From Chinchilla lanigera (Eukaryota; Chordata; Mammalia; Rodentia; Chinchillidae): a stretch of 64,000 nucleotides of DNA. This document shows, piece by piece, positions 33,530 to 44,624 of this stretch. The position numbers and the translations under genes were made by a program. The notes under the pieces were generated by a model. It was not told where the DNA came from. It ran no database searches and saw only the letters and a list, made by a program, of their open reading frames with translations. The first letter of the stretch is position 1. Each line of letters starts with the position of its first letter. Where the stretch lies: the NCBI RefSeq assembly GCF_000276665.1, contig NW_004955447.1, positions 16,095,080 to 16,159,079 of the forward strand. The letters are read 5' to 3'.

Positions 33530-35467
33530 AAAAAGAGTACTGGAAAACTGAATATAAGAAAGAAATGCATCAGGACTAACCTAGGTTTATTCCAAGATTG
33601 TAAAGGTGATTTAACCTTTCAAAATCAATAAATATGATTTAGCATGCCAACAGGACAAAGGGAAAAACATATCATCATCTTAATAGAAGATTTACTCTAC
33701 AAAGTTGAATATCACATGTTTAAAAAAACTCTCAGTAAACTTGAAAACCACATTTCCTCAGTGTGGTAAAGAATATTGACAAAAGTCCCAGAGAACCCTG
33801 GGCTCTGAGATCAGAGCGAGGTGGTGAGAGTCACTATTTCTAGTCAACATTCCGCTAGAGTCCGAGGCAAGGCAGAACACCTAATGCAATGATGGAGCCT
33901 GAAGGAATGAGAGGAAAATGTACTATGAGGTAAGAAGTGAGGCTGCTGTCATTACAGATGACAAGACTTGTGTTCAGACCTAAGAAACTGATGTGTAAAT
34001 GTTTGTAAACAATAAGTTAATTTAGTGAGACTTTTTAATGAAAGATCAGCAGAGGTCACTTGTATTTATACATATCTGCCACAACTAGCAAAAAGAAATT
34101 TAAAATATCTTTTATAGTAGTCACAAAGCAATCAAATACTTACAACTAAATCTAATAAAAAGCTGTTCAAGATCCGCACACCAAAAAGTATTTAATGTTA
34201 CTGAGAGGAATTAAAGCTATTGTGAAGTAAAAATTGTGTCAGCTTTCATAAACCAGAAGATCAATACTATAAAGATGTCCAACTCTCCTCAAACTGATGT
34301 ATAGACTTAAGGCAATGGCAATCAAAATTCTAGGAGATATTTTTTGTTAAAAATCAACAGGGCAATTCTAAATTTTATATGAAATACAAAGACTCATACT
34401 AACCCTCTCAGTGAATTACAAATCCCAAATTAAGAGGACTTTCCTTACCACAAGCCAAACTCATAAAGCTCTGGTAATAAAGATTTAATGCTGCATAAGA
34501 ACATACAAACAAACCAAAAGAATATAACTGAGAATAAACATAGGCATCTACTCATACTTTAGTAACAATAAAATACTTTATCATGTCATATCTCATTGAT
34601 AGCAAAAGTAGCAAAGTAGGGCAGAGGGGAGTGCTGTTTTGTGTTTTCAATAACTGGAACCATGTTAGTTGGTATCCACATAAGAAAAACAAAACGCTGC
34701 TCACGCCTTATCTCACACCATACACAAACATCAGTTTCAGGTAGGTTGAAGTTTTAATACGAAAAGCAAAACACAAAAGGTTCTAAAAGATAAAATTTGA
34801 GAAAGTAAACTATTTCTTAAAACACAAAGTGCGGTAATCGTAAAGGAATGTTACTATGTTAGACTATCTTAACACTGATTTGCCGAAAGATTGTTAAGAA
34901 AGTAAAAGAGATAAGCAACAATGAAGAGGATATTTGCGACACCTAACTCAGCAAAGAACTCAAATCCAGAATACTTAAGACTTCCTTCCTACAAGTCAAA
35001 AAAAATCTTAGAAAATTTATCACAGAAAACTCAATAAAATAATGCAGAAAATGTGTAAATAGGAACTTTGGAAACATTAATGACAAAATGATCAAAAAGT
35101 CGAAGAAATGGTCCTCAAATGCATATTCAAACCACAGTGAGACTGTTCCACAGATGCTCTAAGTTAGCTAAATTTTTACAAGGCAGTACATTGCAAATGA
35201 CAGAGAAATTCAGACTAAGAGGAACAGCTGGTGTGAGTGAAAATCAACACAGGCATTCTGCAAAAGTGTTTGACAGTCGTGCCCTGTGGCCCAGCAGGTC
35301 CACGTCTTAGAGCACACCACTGGTGGCAAATCTATGGTGTGCATACTGCAACAGGCTGTTTGTTATCACTGAAAGTGCTTATATGTCTCAGTGCCATCAA
35401 TGTGATATACTAACAGAAAAGCAAACTCCTATTCAAACCATATGTGCAAACATGTTCCTAGCAATGT
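33530..35467 (+). mobile_element. Old LINE-1 (L1M) body, ORF2 continued
   Basis: GTTTATTCCAAGATTGTAAA, then CTTAATAGAAGATTTACTCT, an AGACTTAAGGCAATGGCAAT block, ATCTACTCATACTTTAGTAA, AACTCAAATCCAGAATACTT and TGTGCATACTGCAACAGGC. It continues the 32540 fragment and is interrupted at 35468 by an LTR. Confidence 0.8.
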
Positions 35468-35794
35468 TGTCTTAGTTCAAGCTCCTACAACAAAATATTA
35501 TAAAATAGAAGGCTTAACCATTAAAAACTTATTTCCCATAGTTCTGGAGGCTGGGAAGTCTTTAAGGTGCTAGTCCAGGCTGCTAGCCCTGGAGGAGGCT
35601 CTCTTCTCTGCTCTATCTTCATATGGTGGGGAGAGCTCTAGTCTCTCTCTCTGCCTTGGAGGACACCAATCTCATGATAGGAGTTTCATGCTCATAGCCT
35701 CATCTAAACCTAATGATTTTACATACACTTTAGCTCCTGATTCCAGGGTATCAACATACACATTTTGAGAGGAACAATTATGCAGTGCATAGCA
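35468..35794 (-). mobile_element. MLT1-type LTR inserted in L1M
   Basis: TGTCTTAGTTCAAGCTCCTA, an ACAAAATATTATAAAATAG block, TTATTTCCCATAGTTCTGGA, GGCTGGGAAGTCTTTAAGG and GGTATCAACATACACATTTT, ending near CATAGCA. The L1 resumes after it. The TSD is not obvious. Confidence 0.7.
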
Positions 35795-36006
35795 GGTATT
35801 ATTCTTAATAACCCCCGTCTACCAACTATAGTGTCAATTATAAAATGAACAGGTGTGGTATCTCTTAAAATGGAATATTATGCAGCAATGAGAACAAACG
35901 GTAAGTACATATGTGAATGACTTTTACAAACATAATGTTTTCACGGAAAGAAGCCAGACACACCAAAACATAAAGTTTTAAAAGCCACATTAACCTGTGA
36001 TGTCTG
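35795..36006 (+). mobile_element. Old LINE-1 3' region
   Basis: TGGAATATTATGCAGCAATG, then GAATGACTTTTACAAACATA and GAAAGAAGCCAGACACACC are L1M 3' hallmarks. It continues past the ID at 36127-36330. Confidence 0.8.
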
Positions 36007-36117
36007 GGGGCTGGGGGTTTAGCTCTGTGGCACAGCGACTGCCTGGGAAGTGCAAGGTTGTGAGCTCGATTCCTGGTACTGGAAAAAACAAAAAACAACA
36101 ACAATAACAAAAAACCC
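36007..36117 (+). mobile_element. ID SINE inserted in L1M
   Basis: GGGGCTGGGGGTTTAGCTCT, then CGACTGCCTGGGAAGTGCAA and TTCCTGGTACTGGAAAAAAC. A TGATGTCTG TSD is seen at 35998-36006 and 36118-36126. More diverged than the other ID copies. Confidence 0.92.
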
Positions 36118-36126
36118 TGATGTCTG

Positions 36127-36330
36127 AAGTCAGTCAGTTACCTTTGAATCAAAGGAAATGGGGAAGGGTGGGTTACAGATGCTGGTGCTATTCTCCTCGG
36201 ATATGAATGGTGATGGTAACTGTGGGATCATTTTTGTGATAACTAACACAGCTGTCCGCTTATTAATTATGCATTTTCCATACACATACTATGGTTCAAT
36301 TAAAATGTTTAATTAAAAAATTACTTTGCC
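36127..36330 (+). mobile_element. Old LINE-1 3' UTR end
   Basis: GGGAAGGGTGGGTTACAGAT and ACTATGGTTCAATTAAAATG with an AAT-rich end close the L1M started at 32540. Confidence 0.65.
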
Positions 36331-36499
36331 AGCGTAGGACAGATGGCCATCTTGTGCCTTCAGATGCGCATCTTGAGAAGAGCACAGCACCTCTTACATA
36401 AGAGTCCACCTGGCAGGAAAACTCTGCATCTAGCTGTAGGGAAATACCACTCAACACCAAAGTGAGGAGCAGTCTACTAAAAGGGGGGCTGGAATGTTA

Positions 36500-36842
36500 C
36501 GCTCTTCAAAAAGGTGAGTGTCGTTGATGACCAAGCAGGGCCGCGGTAAGATTCCAGCTAAAGGGTTCGAGCGCACTGCCAAGTGCGGAGAGCGGAGAGG
36601 GCACTGCCCGGCTCAGCGACTCAGGGTTGGCGCTCCGGGCCGGGGAATGGGGGCACCGCTGGCAACCACCAGGTGCTGGAAGGGCAGGAGTCTTTCCCAG
36701 AGCGCTCAGCGGGGTCCCAGCCTTACTGATACCTTGGTTTTGTCTGCCAGTCCTCCAAAACTGTGGGAAAAATACGCTTCTGTTGTTTTAAGCCAATCGG
36801 TGTGTGGTGCTTTGTTATAGCGGCCCAAGGAAAGTAACACGC
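36500..36842 (+). mobile_element. MLT1/MST-type LTR, CpG-rich
   Basis: Its 3' end is clear: CCTCCAAAACTGTGGGAAAA, TTCTGTTGTTTTAAGCCAAT and CTTTGTTATAGCGGCCCAAG. The 5' part is unusually CpG-rich for an old LTR (GGTTGGCGCTCCGGGCCGGG). Confidence 0.65.
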
Positions 36843-37059
36843 CTGATATAACCGATGCACTGGAGCTCAATGACTTTATGCACTTTGCTCGAGTTCATGC
36901 AGCCGGCAGTCAGCAGAACCGAGAGTTTATATACAAATATCTGCTCCAAGCCCGTCCTGCCAGTTTGTGTCTCTGCCACTGACCTCTCCTGAGTCATACC
37001 CATAATACCCAAATGTCTACTTTAAACTGTCATTTGGATGACTCACGGGCACCTCGTGC

Positions 37060-37560
37060 ATGTAAAATTCATGTCAAAACTAAATCGTTGACCTTTCCCT
37101 CTTCTTCCCCCAGCCTCCCTGTCCCCACCCTTGTAACTTACATCACCATCCGCCAAATTTTTTAACTGAGAAAACTAAAGTCATCCTAGATCAGGCTCAG
37201 TCCCCCACTCCTTACCTTTAATCTGTCAGCAGGCCGTATTCATTTCACTTCAGAGAAAACCCTGAAGCTGACCACCTCTCCCGCACTGTCCACCTCTCCC
37301 GCACTGTCCACCTCTCCCGCACTGTCCACCTCTCCTCTCCTGACCACCTTGCCCACACTGCGACCATGCTGGGCAAGTCCACGTTGTCTCTCAACATCCC
37401 ACTGCAGCCTCCTCCTCCCCCTCTCACAATCCGTTCTGCACCTCAAAGCCAGAGGGACCTTCTAAAAAGATAAAGAGGATCACATCACTCCCGGTTTAAA
37501 GTTCTCTGCTGATTTCCCATTGCACTAAGTAAAAAGCAGACCCTTCCTAGGATGGAAAGG
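37060..37560 (+). mobile_element. LINE-2 fragment
   Basis: AAGAGGATCACATCACTCCC, then TTCTCTGCTGATTTCCCATT and GCACTAAGTAAAAAGCAGAC match L2 3' sequence. A minisatellite lies within it. 36845-37060 shows nothing clear. Confidence 0.6.
37272..37336. repeat. 18-bp minisatellite, 3.6 copies
   Basis: CCACCTCTCCCGCACTGT occurs three times in perfect tandem (37272-37289, 37290-37307, 37308-37325) followed by a partial copy. The exact identity indicates recent expansion. Confidence 0.97.
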
Positions 37561-37759
37561 ACATTTGTTGTTTCTTTGGTTACCCAGAAACCCCTTCTAT
37601 ACTTGGGAAACTCCCTGCCTTTTGAGTTTTGATGGGTGACAGACTCTGCTTCCCACTCAGGAATGTTTCTTCACGCGCTTTCCCAGGCTTTCTCATACAC
37701 AGGAGTGGGTACAGGACTCCCAGTGAACCAGCTACACTTGCCTACCGTACCACCTTGGC

Positions 37760-38250
37760 GGGGCCAAGGATTTGGCTGTGCATTACACTGGATGCATCCG
37801 TGAAGGCACTGTTGAATTAGAGTAACATTCGAATAGGTAGACTGAATAAAGCAGATTATCTTCACCAACGTGGGTGGGTCTCATCCAATCAGTTGATGGC
37901 CTGAATAAAACAAGAGACCTAGTAAGAGATAATTCACTCTCTGTCCTCAATCTGGGGCATTAGTCTTTTCTGCCTGGAGGCTTGGACTTGGAGGGGAACT
38001 TATACCGCCAGCTTACACCTGGTTTTCAGGCCTTCAGAGAATTGGACTGGAGCTTCCATCTGCACCCCTGGAGCTTCGGCCTGCCAAATGCAGGTCTTGG
38101 GGATTCCCAGTCTCCATAACTGTGTAAGCCAGTTTCTTATAACAAACCACACACTTGCACACGCGTATGTGCACACGCATACATACACATGCACACATCC
38201 TTTGTCCTACTGGTTCCGTTTCTCGGGAGAGCCCTGCCTAACACACCCAG
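37760..38250 (+). mobile_element. MLT2-type LTR (ERVL)
   Basis: TGAATAAAGCAGATTATCTT, then GTGGGTGGGTCTCATCCAAT, CAGTTGATGGCCTGAATAAA, CCCAGTCTCCATAACTGTGT and TACTGGTTCCGTTTCTCGGG, GAGAGCCCTGCCTAACACAC follow the MLT2 LTR closely. It includes a short CA/CG-rich simple repeat near 38145-38200. Confidence 0.82.
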
Positions 38251-38429
38251 TGTTTGAATCAAACTGCGCTAACAGCCAGGACTCCACTTACATGGGCAGA
38301 AGCAGCCCTGGCTGCTACCCAGTGCCCAGGGGCTTGAGCTGGTAGGGTGGAAGCACAAGCACTAGCATTCCCAGTGACCAGCTGTCACCTGTGTGTCCCA
38401 GTCTCTCTTCCACATCTGTCCCTGGCAAC

Positions 38430-38960
38430 CCTGTGGACACCAAAGCTCCCTTCCAATAAATTCCTTTTGTTTCCCCTGAGCCTCCATCCCTTACAAAATC
38501 GGCTTACCAACATGGCTCGTGAGGCCTTACGTGGCCTCATCACTGTCCTCTCCCAGGGTGCTGCGCTCCATCCCCGGGACCTTTGTTCTCCAAAAGCTTC
38601 TGCCTCTGATCTCTGGCCTGCCTTTTGCCTGCTGGAATGCCCTTCTGGACCTTTCTGTAGCTGCTGCCTCCTGGTTCTGAGATCCTACCTCAAAAGGCTC
38701 CTGCTTCGAAAGGACTTTGCTCACCATGCAGTTTCAGTCAAATTCTTTCCCCACAGAGATACATTCACATGACGCTGTTTATTTTCCTTATAGCGTAGTA
38801 AGCATCTGAAAGTATCCCATTTGCATTGTCATTTGTTTATGGTCTGCCTGGCCCTTAGAACCTCCCTCAGGAGGGCAGGGCCCGCGATCTTGTTAACTCT
38901 GCAGCCCCCGGCCTGAGCAGCGTGGATGCGCAGGGACCATTTCCCTGGTGAAGAACGAAG
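38430..38960 (+). mobile_element. LINE-2 3' region
   Basis: AACATGGCTCGTGAGGCCTT, a TGGAATGCCCTTCTGG block, ATTGTCATTTGTTTATGGTC, a CTGCCTGGCCCTTAGAACC block and TCAGGAGGGCAGGGCCCGCG give the L2 order. The 141-codon frame at 38347-38772 crosses it and is not considered a gene. Confidence 0.7.
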
Positions 38961-38964
38961 TCCC

Positions 38965-39570
38965 CTTTTGGTTGCTGCCCTGGCCAGGCTTCCAGGCCTT
39001 TGCCTGGCTTGGGCGTACCCTTCAGGCCTGAGAGTTAATTTCTGAGTGTGCTGAACTCTTCAGTGTTTTCTTTCTGAGGATCCGGGCTTTCTCCTCCTCT
39101 GGTTTCAGCAGGAGTGGTTCTCTCTGTGCCAACTGCAGCTGCCGTCTAAACCCTGCAAGCCGCTGGAGTTTGACAGTGAAAAGTTAGAAGACCAAAGCTG
39201 CCATCACCCCCAGCTACTCTATGGCTCCTCTTTAACGCACCTTTTAAATTATATACTGACATATAATAACTGTACATATTTATGGGGCACAAAATGATAT
39301 TAGGACTTTTTAATGCAATGTGGAATGACCAGGTCAAGACTGGCCCCTTTTTAAAAATTCTGACCGGGGGAAGTTCCCGCAAGGAATTTCTGACAGTCTC
39401 TGTTCTGCACCCAGATCCCCAGCGCGGTCCTGACCTCTCTCTCCCCTGCGGGCGCCTGCCTGCCGCCGGTAATCAGCAAGACCAGGTGATGCCCGCACTA
39501 CACACTGAACCCGCTGGAGGCGCCTTGCCTGCGCTACCTCCCGGCGCTCCAAGCCTGCGAGGCGAGGTGG
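38965..39570. other. Intergenic; CpG-rich patch 39360-39560
   Basis: An L1 3'-UTR-like snippet (AACTGTACATATTTATGGGG) lies near 39240-39335. 39360-39560 is CpG-rich (CTGCGGGCGCCTGCCTGCCG). The 239-codon frame 39282-40001 runs through this patch and through a MIR, and has no known domain. Confidence 0.5.
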
Positions 39571-39574
39571 GCGG

Positions 39575-39690
39575 TGGAGACACACAGAAGCTAAGTAACT
39601 TACCCAAAGCCACACAGGTGATAAAGCGAGGGAGCGGGGAGTCGAATCCCAACCGTGCAGCTCAGAATCCATCACCTCAAACATCACACC
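39575..39690 (+). repeat. MIR fragment
   Basis: AAGCTAAGTAACTTACCCAA, then AGCCACACAGGTGATAAAGC and AGTCGAATCCCAACCGTGCA: the MIR central region. Confidence 0.7.
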
Positions 39691-39694
39691 CTTC

Positions 39695-40296
39695 AGTGAA
39701 TGCTTATCGGGAGCCACCACGGTCCAGGCGCTGTGAAGTTTCTTCCAGCTCCCTGGACGAAGCCAGAGGACCCTTCTTACTGTTCCTCGGATGGTGTGAG
39801 GACCTTCGCGCCCATGTAATGTTGCATATGTGTGGTCTGTCTCCCCCAGGGGCCCGTGTGCATCTTAAGGATTCCGTCTGTGCCTTCTTTGTCACTGTAT
39901 GCTTCACACATGGTACTCAGAAAACGTGTGTTGGAAAGCAGATTATTGGGATTAGTGATTCATTAGTACTATCTGCTGTGACTTTGGAGATAGCGCCGTA
40001 GATTCCAGAATCATGGGCCTCACAACATGGGAAATGTTGAGGCAGCAGTTAGGACAGCCACATGGGCAGCTATAAGATTGCCTATCTGCGTCCTGATGAA
40101 TCTACCTCAACTTTTGCATCCCAAGGCAAGATTAAGGAAAGTACTTTTTAAAGAAAAGATTTAAAAAGCAAGGATAGGGGTGAGCCGGGTAGGAAATGTG
40201 GCATTGTCAACTGGCGCATCCCTAGAAATTGTCCATCCCTGAAGGAACTGTCCTGCTACTACATCTTGAGGTTCTGAGCACGTGGTAGGGGCCCCA
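39695..40296. other. Intergenic, no gene recognised
   Basis: A further weak MIR-like string (GTGAATGCTTATCGGGAGCC) lies at the left end. Nothing else recognised. Confidence 0.5.
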
Positions 40297-40310
40297 CACA
40301 GATATCTTGG

Positions 40311-40484
40311 GTTTTGTTTGTTTGTTTGTTTTTTCGTCTTTTTGAGACAGGGTCTCGCTATGCAGTTCAGGCTGGTCTTGAGCTCACTTTGTAGCCCAGG
40401 CTGGTCTTGAACTCGCAATGATCCTCCTGCCTCAGCCTCCCTAGTGCTGGGATTACAGGCATGCGCCACCACACCCGGCCCTTG
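40311..40484 (-). mobile_element. B1 SINE, full length, with TSD
   Basis: In reverse: TTTTTGAGACAGGGTCTCGC, the duplicated unit (AGGCTGGTCTTGAGCTCAC and AGGCTGGTCTTGAACTCGC), CTGCCTCAGCCTCCCTAGTG and CATGCGCCACCACACCCGGC. CACAGATATCTTGG (40297-40310) and CACAGACATCTTGG (40485-40498) form a 14-bp TSD with one mismatch. Confidence 0.95.
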
Positions 40485-40499
40485 CACAGACATCTTGGA

Positions 40500-42060
40500 C
40501 ACTCACATCGTTGGGACGACATGCAAGAGACAGGTCACTACCTGTTCTCAGCAGACCCAGTTTACTCACAGATTCACAGACCCTAGAGCCCAACCAGTGT
40601 GATGGTTTCAAAATCTTTTTCTTTTCTTTGAGTGGCAGAATGCCTTTTCCTACCCAGGGACATGAACCACATCATTGCCAGACAGCAACGGGTGAAAACA
40701 AAGCCAGGCACCCAAAGCCCCATCCATTCCCATCCTATTCGAAAGCCACTGATACCTCACAACTGTCTCAACTCAAAGATAATAAATGCAGCCCCTGCAG
40801 AGTTTAAACGACCCACACAGCCTCACCTGGCTGCTGAGTTCAGCATGCTGTTGGGACCAGACAGACCCAAACAGGGTCTCCCCACACCCCTCTGTGTCCT
40901 TTCTCGTAGATAGGTCTGCTAAAAGTAATGGCGAGAATCGCGCTGTACACTGTCCAGCGTGCGCGGTTTCCAGGGCGGTCTCTGAGGGCTGCTGTTTGTT
41001 AGGACCAGCCTAGCACCAACTCAGGTGGAAAGGGAAGCCTGGAACTATGCTCTGTGCATTTCTACAGCGTTTGACAGGTCTAAAAGCTCTCTGCAGATGT
41101 GGCAGCATAATTTGTTGAGAGATTAATTTGTGTGACAGGCAGAAGTTGCCGGAAGGGAGCGTACCTCTCTTCGGCAGCCTTCATTTTCGAAAGCCCAGGT
41201 TTGTGGGAGGCCGGATGGTCAGTTTGCCCAGAGGGAGCAAGGAGGCGAGTGGGGGTCTGAGCAGGGGCCGCAGGGACGCTGAGGGAGGCTCCCTGGGACT
41301 TGCAGGGAGCAGGAGTTTCTCGATGGGTGAGTAACTGAGACTCAGGCTTTGCAGCACCATGGCAGGCCCGGGAGGAGCATTCTCCAGGGCGAAGGACTGT
41401 GGGCCCCAGGTGCACTGATTTCCACCAAAATACCCAGCTGTCCAGCCAGCACAGATGCAGCAGAAGGGCCTGACTTCAAGGGGCCGCTCACGACTTTGAA
41501 ATGAGCATCTCACAGTGGCCAGGTCAGACCCAGCAAAAGGCCTCTCCTTCCTACCTGTGCAGGTCCCTTGTTGGGGAAAAGAAGCCCCAAGACTGGGATT
41601 AAATCTCTTGACAGAATAGGATGAGGGGATACAGCAGACAAAATCTGATTTAGAAAAATAAAGGTGATGTTTCTTTAAAGACAAAAATCATGAGATCTTT
41701 AGTGTAGGTGAATCTAACAAAGCAAAGTGCATCGCCTGCCTCATCTTTCGCCTTTGGTCCCCACAATATCAGGTGGGGTAATCGGATAGGTGTTGTGATT
41801 GTTCTCATTGTTGCAGCGAGAAAACTGGGTCCTGCAGCAGATTCGAGCATCCCGAGGGGAGGAGGAAGCAGAATCAGAGCTCGATTCTAACTGGAGTCTC
41901 CGGTCTCCTCACTCCCAGAACTGTTACTTCCAATATTTGTCTCAGAGAAGAGCGCTGTAGTGGACATGACATAGTGGGATAATTTTATACTTAAAAAAGG
42001 AAAAGCAATGGTGAGGATTTTTTTCTAACATTGGACCAGAAATTATGTCAAGTCACAAAA
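40500..42060. other. Intergenic, no gene recognised; weak MIR
   Basis: A MIR-like region near 41740-41890 (TTGTTGCAGCGAGAAAACTG, then GAATCAGAGCTCGATTCTAA). Frames at 41080-41684 on the minus strand (up to 167 codons) show no known domain. Confidence 0.5.
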
Positions 42061-42101
42061 AGACTTATGAGTAACATATTATCCCAGGAATACAAATCAA
42101 T

Positions 42102-42105
42102 CTTT

Positions 42106-42137
<32 letters not shown>

Positions 42138-42201
42138 TTCTTTTCTTTTTCTCTTACTTTCTTCCATCATTTCTTTTTTCTTTCTTTCTTTCTGTATGTC
42201 T

Positions 42202-42236
<35 letters not shown>
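42102..42236. repeat. Compound (TTTC)n and (GT)n microsatellite
   Basis: CTTTCTTT-type repeats (about 42102-42195, imperfect) are followed by about 15 GT units (42203-42233). The left flank is L1-like and the right flank an ID fragment. Confidence 0.97.
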
Positions 42237-42238
<2 letters not shown>

Positions 42239-42245
42239 AAGAGAG

Positions 42246-42310
42246 AGATAGTGGGGATTGAACCTAGGGCCTTGCACATCCTAGGCAAGTGCTCTAGCCC
42301 TGAGCTAAGA
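42246..42310 (-). mobile_element. ID SINE fragment, reverse
   Basis: GGGGATTGAACCTAGGGCCT, then TGCACATCCTAGGCAAGTGC and TCTAGCCCTGAGCTAAG: an old ID in reverse, with the 5' end missing. Confidence 0.7.
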
Positions 42311-42690
42311 AAATATGGCTCATGTAAAACATGGGAAGGCTACTCTTCCATAATGAAGGATAAATTTGAGTTCTTTGTAGGAAAATGGATGCTTGAGACC
42401 ATAATGCTAAGTGAAATACATCAGACACACAAGCATAAATATTATATGGTTTCCTCTTATAAGACAAACCCAAAGTATAAATAATTTAAAGACCAAAATA
42501 AAAGATAATGTGAACTGGGGAGAGAAATCCTTTCCAGGTGGGAAGTAGATCTAGAGATGGAGGGAGAAGAGAGGAGAACAGTGAGAAGAAAAACAATTAG
42601 AATGTGTTACATGCGTGTAGCAGCTCTCCACAGTGAATGTAATCATTATGGACTGCAAACATGTACTAATAACATTAAAATAATTTTTTT
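42311..42690 (+). mobile_element. LINE-1 3' end
   Basis: GTAGGAAAATGGATGCTTGA, then GACCATAATGCTAAGTGAAA and TACATCAGACACACAAGC, followed by a 3' UTR ending near AAACATGTACTAATAACATT. It is the same L1 end type as 3930-5030. Confidence 0.82.
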
Positions 42691-42812
42691 GGTTGTTTTT
42701 TGAGACAGGGTCTTCCTGTGTAGTTAATTCGGGCTGGCCTTGAACTCCCAGTGATCCTCCTGTCTCAGCCTCCCAAGTGCTGGGATCAGGTGTGTGCCAC
42801 CAGGCCCAGCAA
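42691..42812 (-). mobile_element. B1 SINE, reverse
   Basis: TTTTTTGAGACAGGGTCTTC, then GGGCTGGCCTTGAACTCCCA, TCAGCCTCCCAAGTGCTGGG and GTGTGCCACCAGGCCCAGC. It inserted at the tail of the preceding L1. Confidence 0.88.
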
Positions 42813-42814
42813 TA

Positions 42815-44425
42815 ACTCTTTTAAGGATAGAGTATAGCGCATTGGCTCTCAGCCTTCACAGCAGCCTCTTTCAGCTTATGTGCAGAAGCACAGAGTGCGC
42901 AGCTAGGAGGCCTTCCCTAGGCCCTCGGGAAGTGAGCTCAGGCACCCGTCGGGAGTGCTTGCACGACGTCCAGAAGGTGGAGGTGAGGAGCATGTGTCTG
43001 CTCCTTCCTGCTCTGGCCTTTGCTGTTGGCGTCCACGGGCACGAGGAAGTGTGTGTCTGCACCGCACCGCACCACCCAGCCCCTAGCCCAGTGGGCTGGA
43101 AATGCAGGGGCAGCAACCTCAGCCAGAGCATCTTGTTACTTCAGGCTGCAGCTATGAGAGGAGCTTTCGAAGTGAGCAGTTCCGGTGGGAGCCTCCGACT
43201 TCCCTCAGTGCCCCAAAGAGCAGCACCCCTTGTGGGTCTGTTTGGCAGCTTCTCAGGGAGGAATTCTTAGAGGACAAGTCCAGAACCTACACTTCCACTC
43301 TTTAAAGTATGCTATAGCGCCTAACTCCCCCTTAAATCCCTCTCTGCTTGAAACAGAACAATGGCAGGTTTTGCATGGGTGCCGTAAGAGAGGCACAAAG
43401 TTACACAAAATAATAGAAATGCCCCAAAAGGAAAATGAAATGAAGGTGAAACAAGGAGTCTGGCATAAAATTAGAACAAAAGACATATTATAAAATTATC
43501 TTCATTTGCAAAGGATAAATCACTATTTGGCTCCAAGCTTTCCAGGGATGTCTATAAAAAGGAAAAACAATGATTTGATTCAGAAAATCCACTAAACCAA
43601 AACATTTTGATTCATGAAAAAGTACTATATGTTCTGAGACCAGAGAAAGATTTCTCTTATGAGTCTTAAGAGCGCTGTTATGATAATAATTCAGTAGAAA
43701 TGACCTGGCTCCAGGAACTCACTGACGGATCAACAACAGCAACAACAAAAACAAACAAACAAGCTGGTTCGAGTTGGGTAATTATTTACAAACAACATCA
43801 TGACATGGACAGACCTTAGACCTTTTATTTAAATTAGTCCTAAGAATATGCATTCACTCCTCAATCTGTCACTGGCAGGTAATGCTCTTTCTTTGATTAG
43901 GAGTCCTCTGGCTTGACTTAGGGTACCACCGTTCTTACAAATTCCACAGTGCATCGTCTGTGATTTGGAGTTTCAGTTTACTTAAACTGAAGTGTGAAAT
44001 TAGATAACTTATGAAGCATTTGAGCATCTCTTCTGGGGTTTTTAAATAGTCCTTTCCCCATTTTTTGTAATTGTTTCACTCCCATCCTCTCTGCCAGCAG
44101 CCTTATTAACGCTTCACCTTTGTAAAGCCTCTCCACACATTCCGCGTGGTTTTTACTGCAACAGCCATTCCAGCCATATTTTTTGGAATCTTAATATAAA
44201 CAATTCTATAAATTTTTCTATTAATCTAATATATTCTTATAATAGCCAGTTTGACTAGCATCGATGTTTGGGAACATAATTAATTTTGGTGGGCACACAG
44301 CCTGGCTGGTGCGAGCACGAAGAGGCAGCTAAAGTAGAGGACGCTGGCTCAGAACGTTGGGCGCATTTGAACGTCAGTCTTTAGGCTTCACAGGAGAAGT
44401 AGAGGGTGCTGGTTAAAGCAATGGC
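42815..44425. other. Intergenic, no repeat recognised
   Basis: 42870-43260 is moderately GC-rich with chance frames (158 codons at 42794-43270, starting inside the B1). 43500-44290 is AT-rich with no recognised repeat, apart from a short (AAC)n run near 43733-43762. Confidence 0.55.
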
Positions 44426-44429
44426 TGCT

Positions 44430-44622
44430 CCGGTAAGAGCACATACTGAGAACTGTATGTCATACTTCACATGGATTATCTCATCTAGTTCTGCAGATAG
44501 CCTATGGGCCAGGAGCTAGTCTTATAACAGATGAGGTAACCGAGGCTCAGAGAATTTCTGTAACTCCCCGGAAGTCCGCTGGCTAACATACAACAGAGGT
44601 AGAATTAAAACTTACGTCTTCT
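44430..44622 (+). repeat. MIR, near full length
   Basis: ACATGGATTATCTCATCTAG, then ATAACAGATGAGGTAACCGA, GGCTCAGAGAATTTCTGTAA and GAGGTAGAATTAAAACTTAC give the MIR order. Confidence 0.75.
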
Positions 44623-44624
44623 TG

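Noticed and set aside
39282..40001. 239-codon open frame, plus strand
   Set aside because: It runs through an L1-like snippet, a CpG-rich patch and a MIR; high GC explains the lack of stops. No known motif.
41181..41684. 167-codon open frame, minus strand
   Set aside because: Pro/Ser/Leu-rich chance frame in GC-rich intergenic DNA, overlapped by other frames on both strands without similarity.
42794..43270. 158-codon open frame, plus strand
   Set aside because: Its start lies in a B1 SINE and the rest is unremarkable GC-rich sequence. No known domain.
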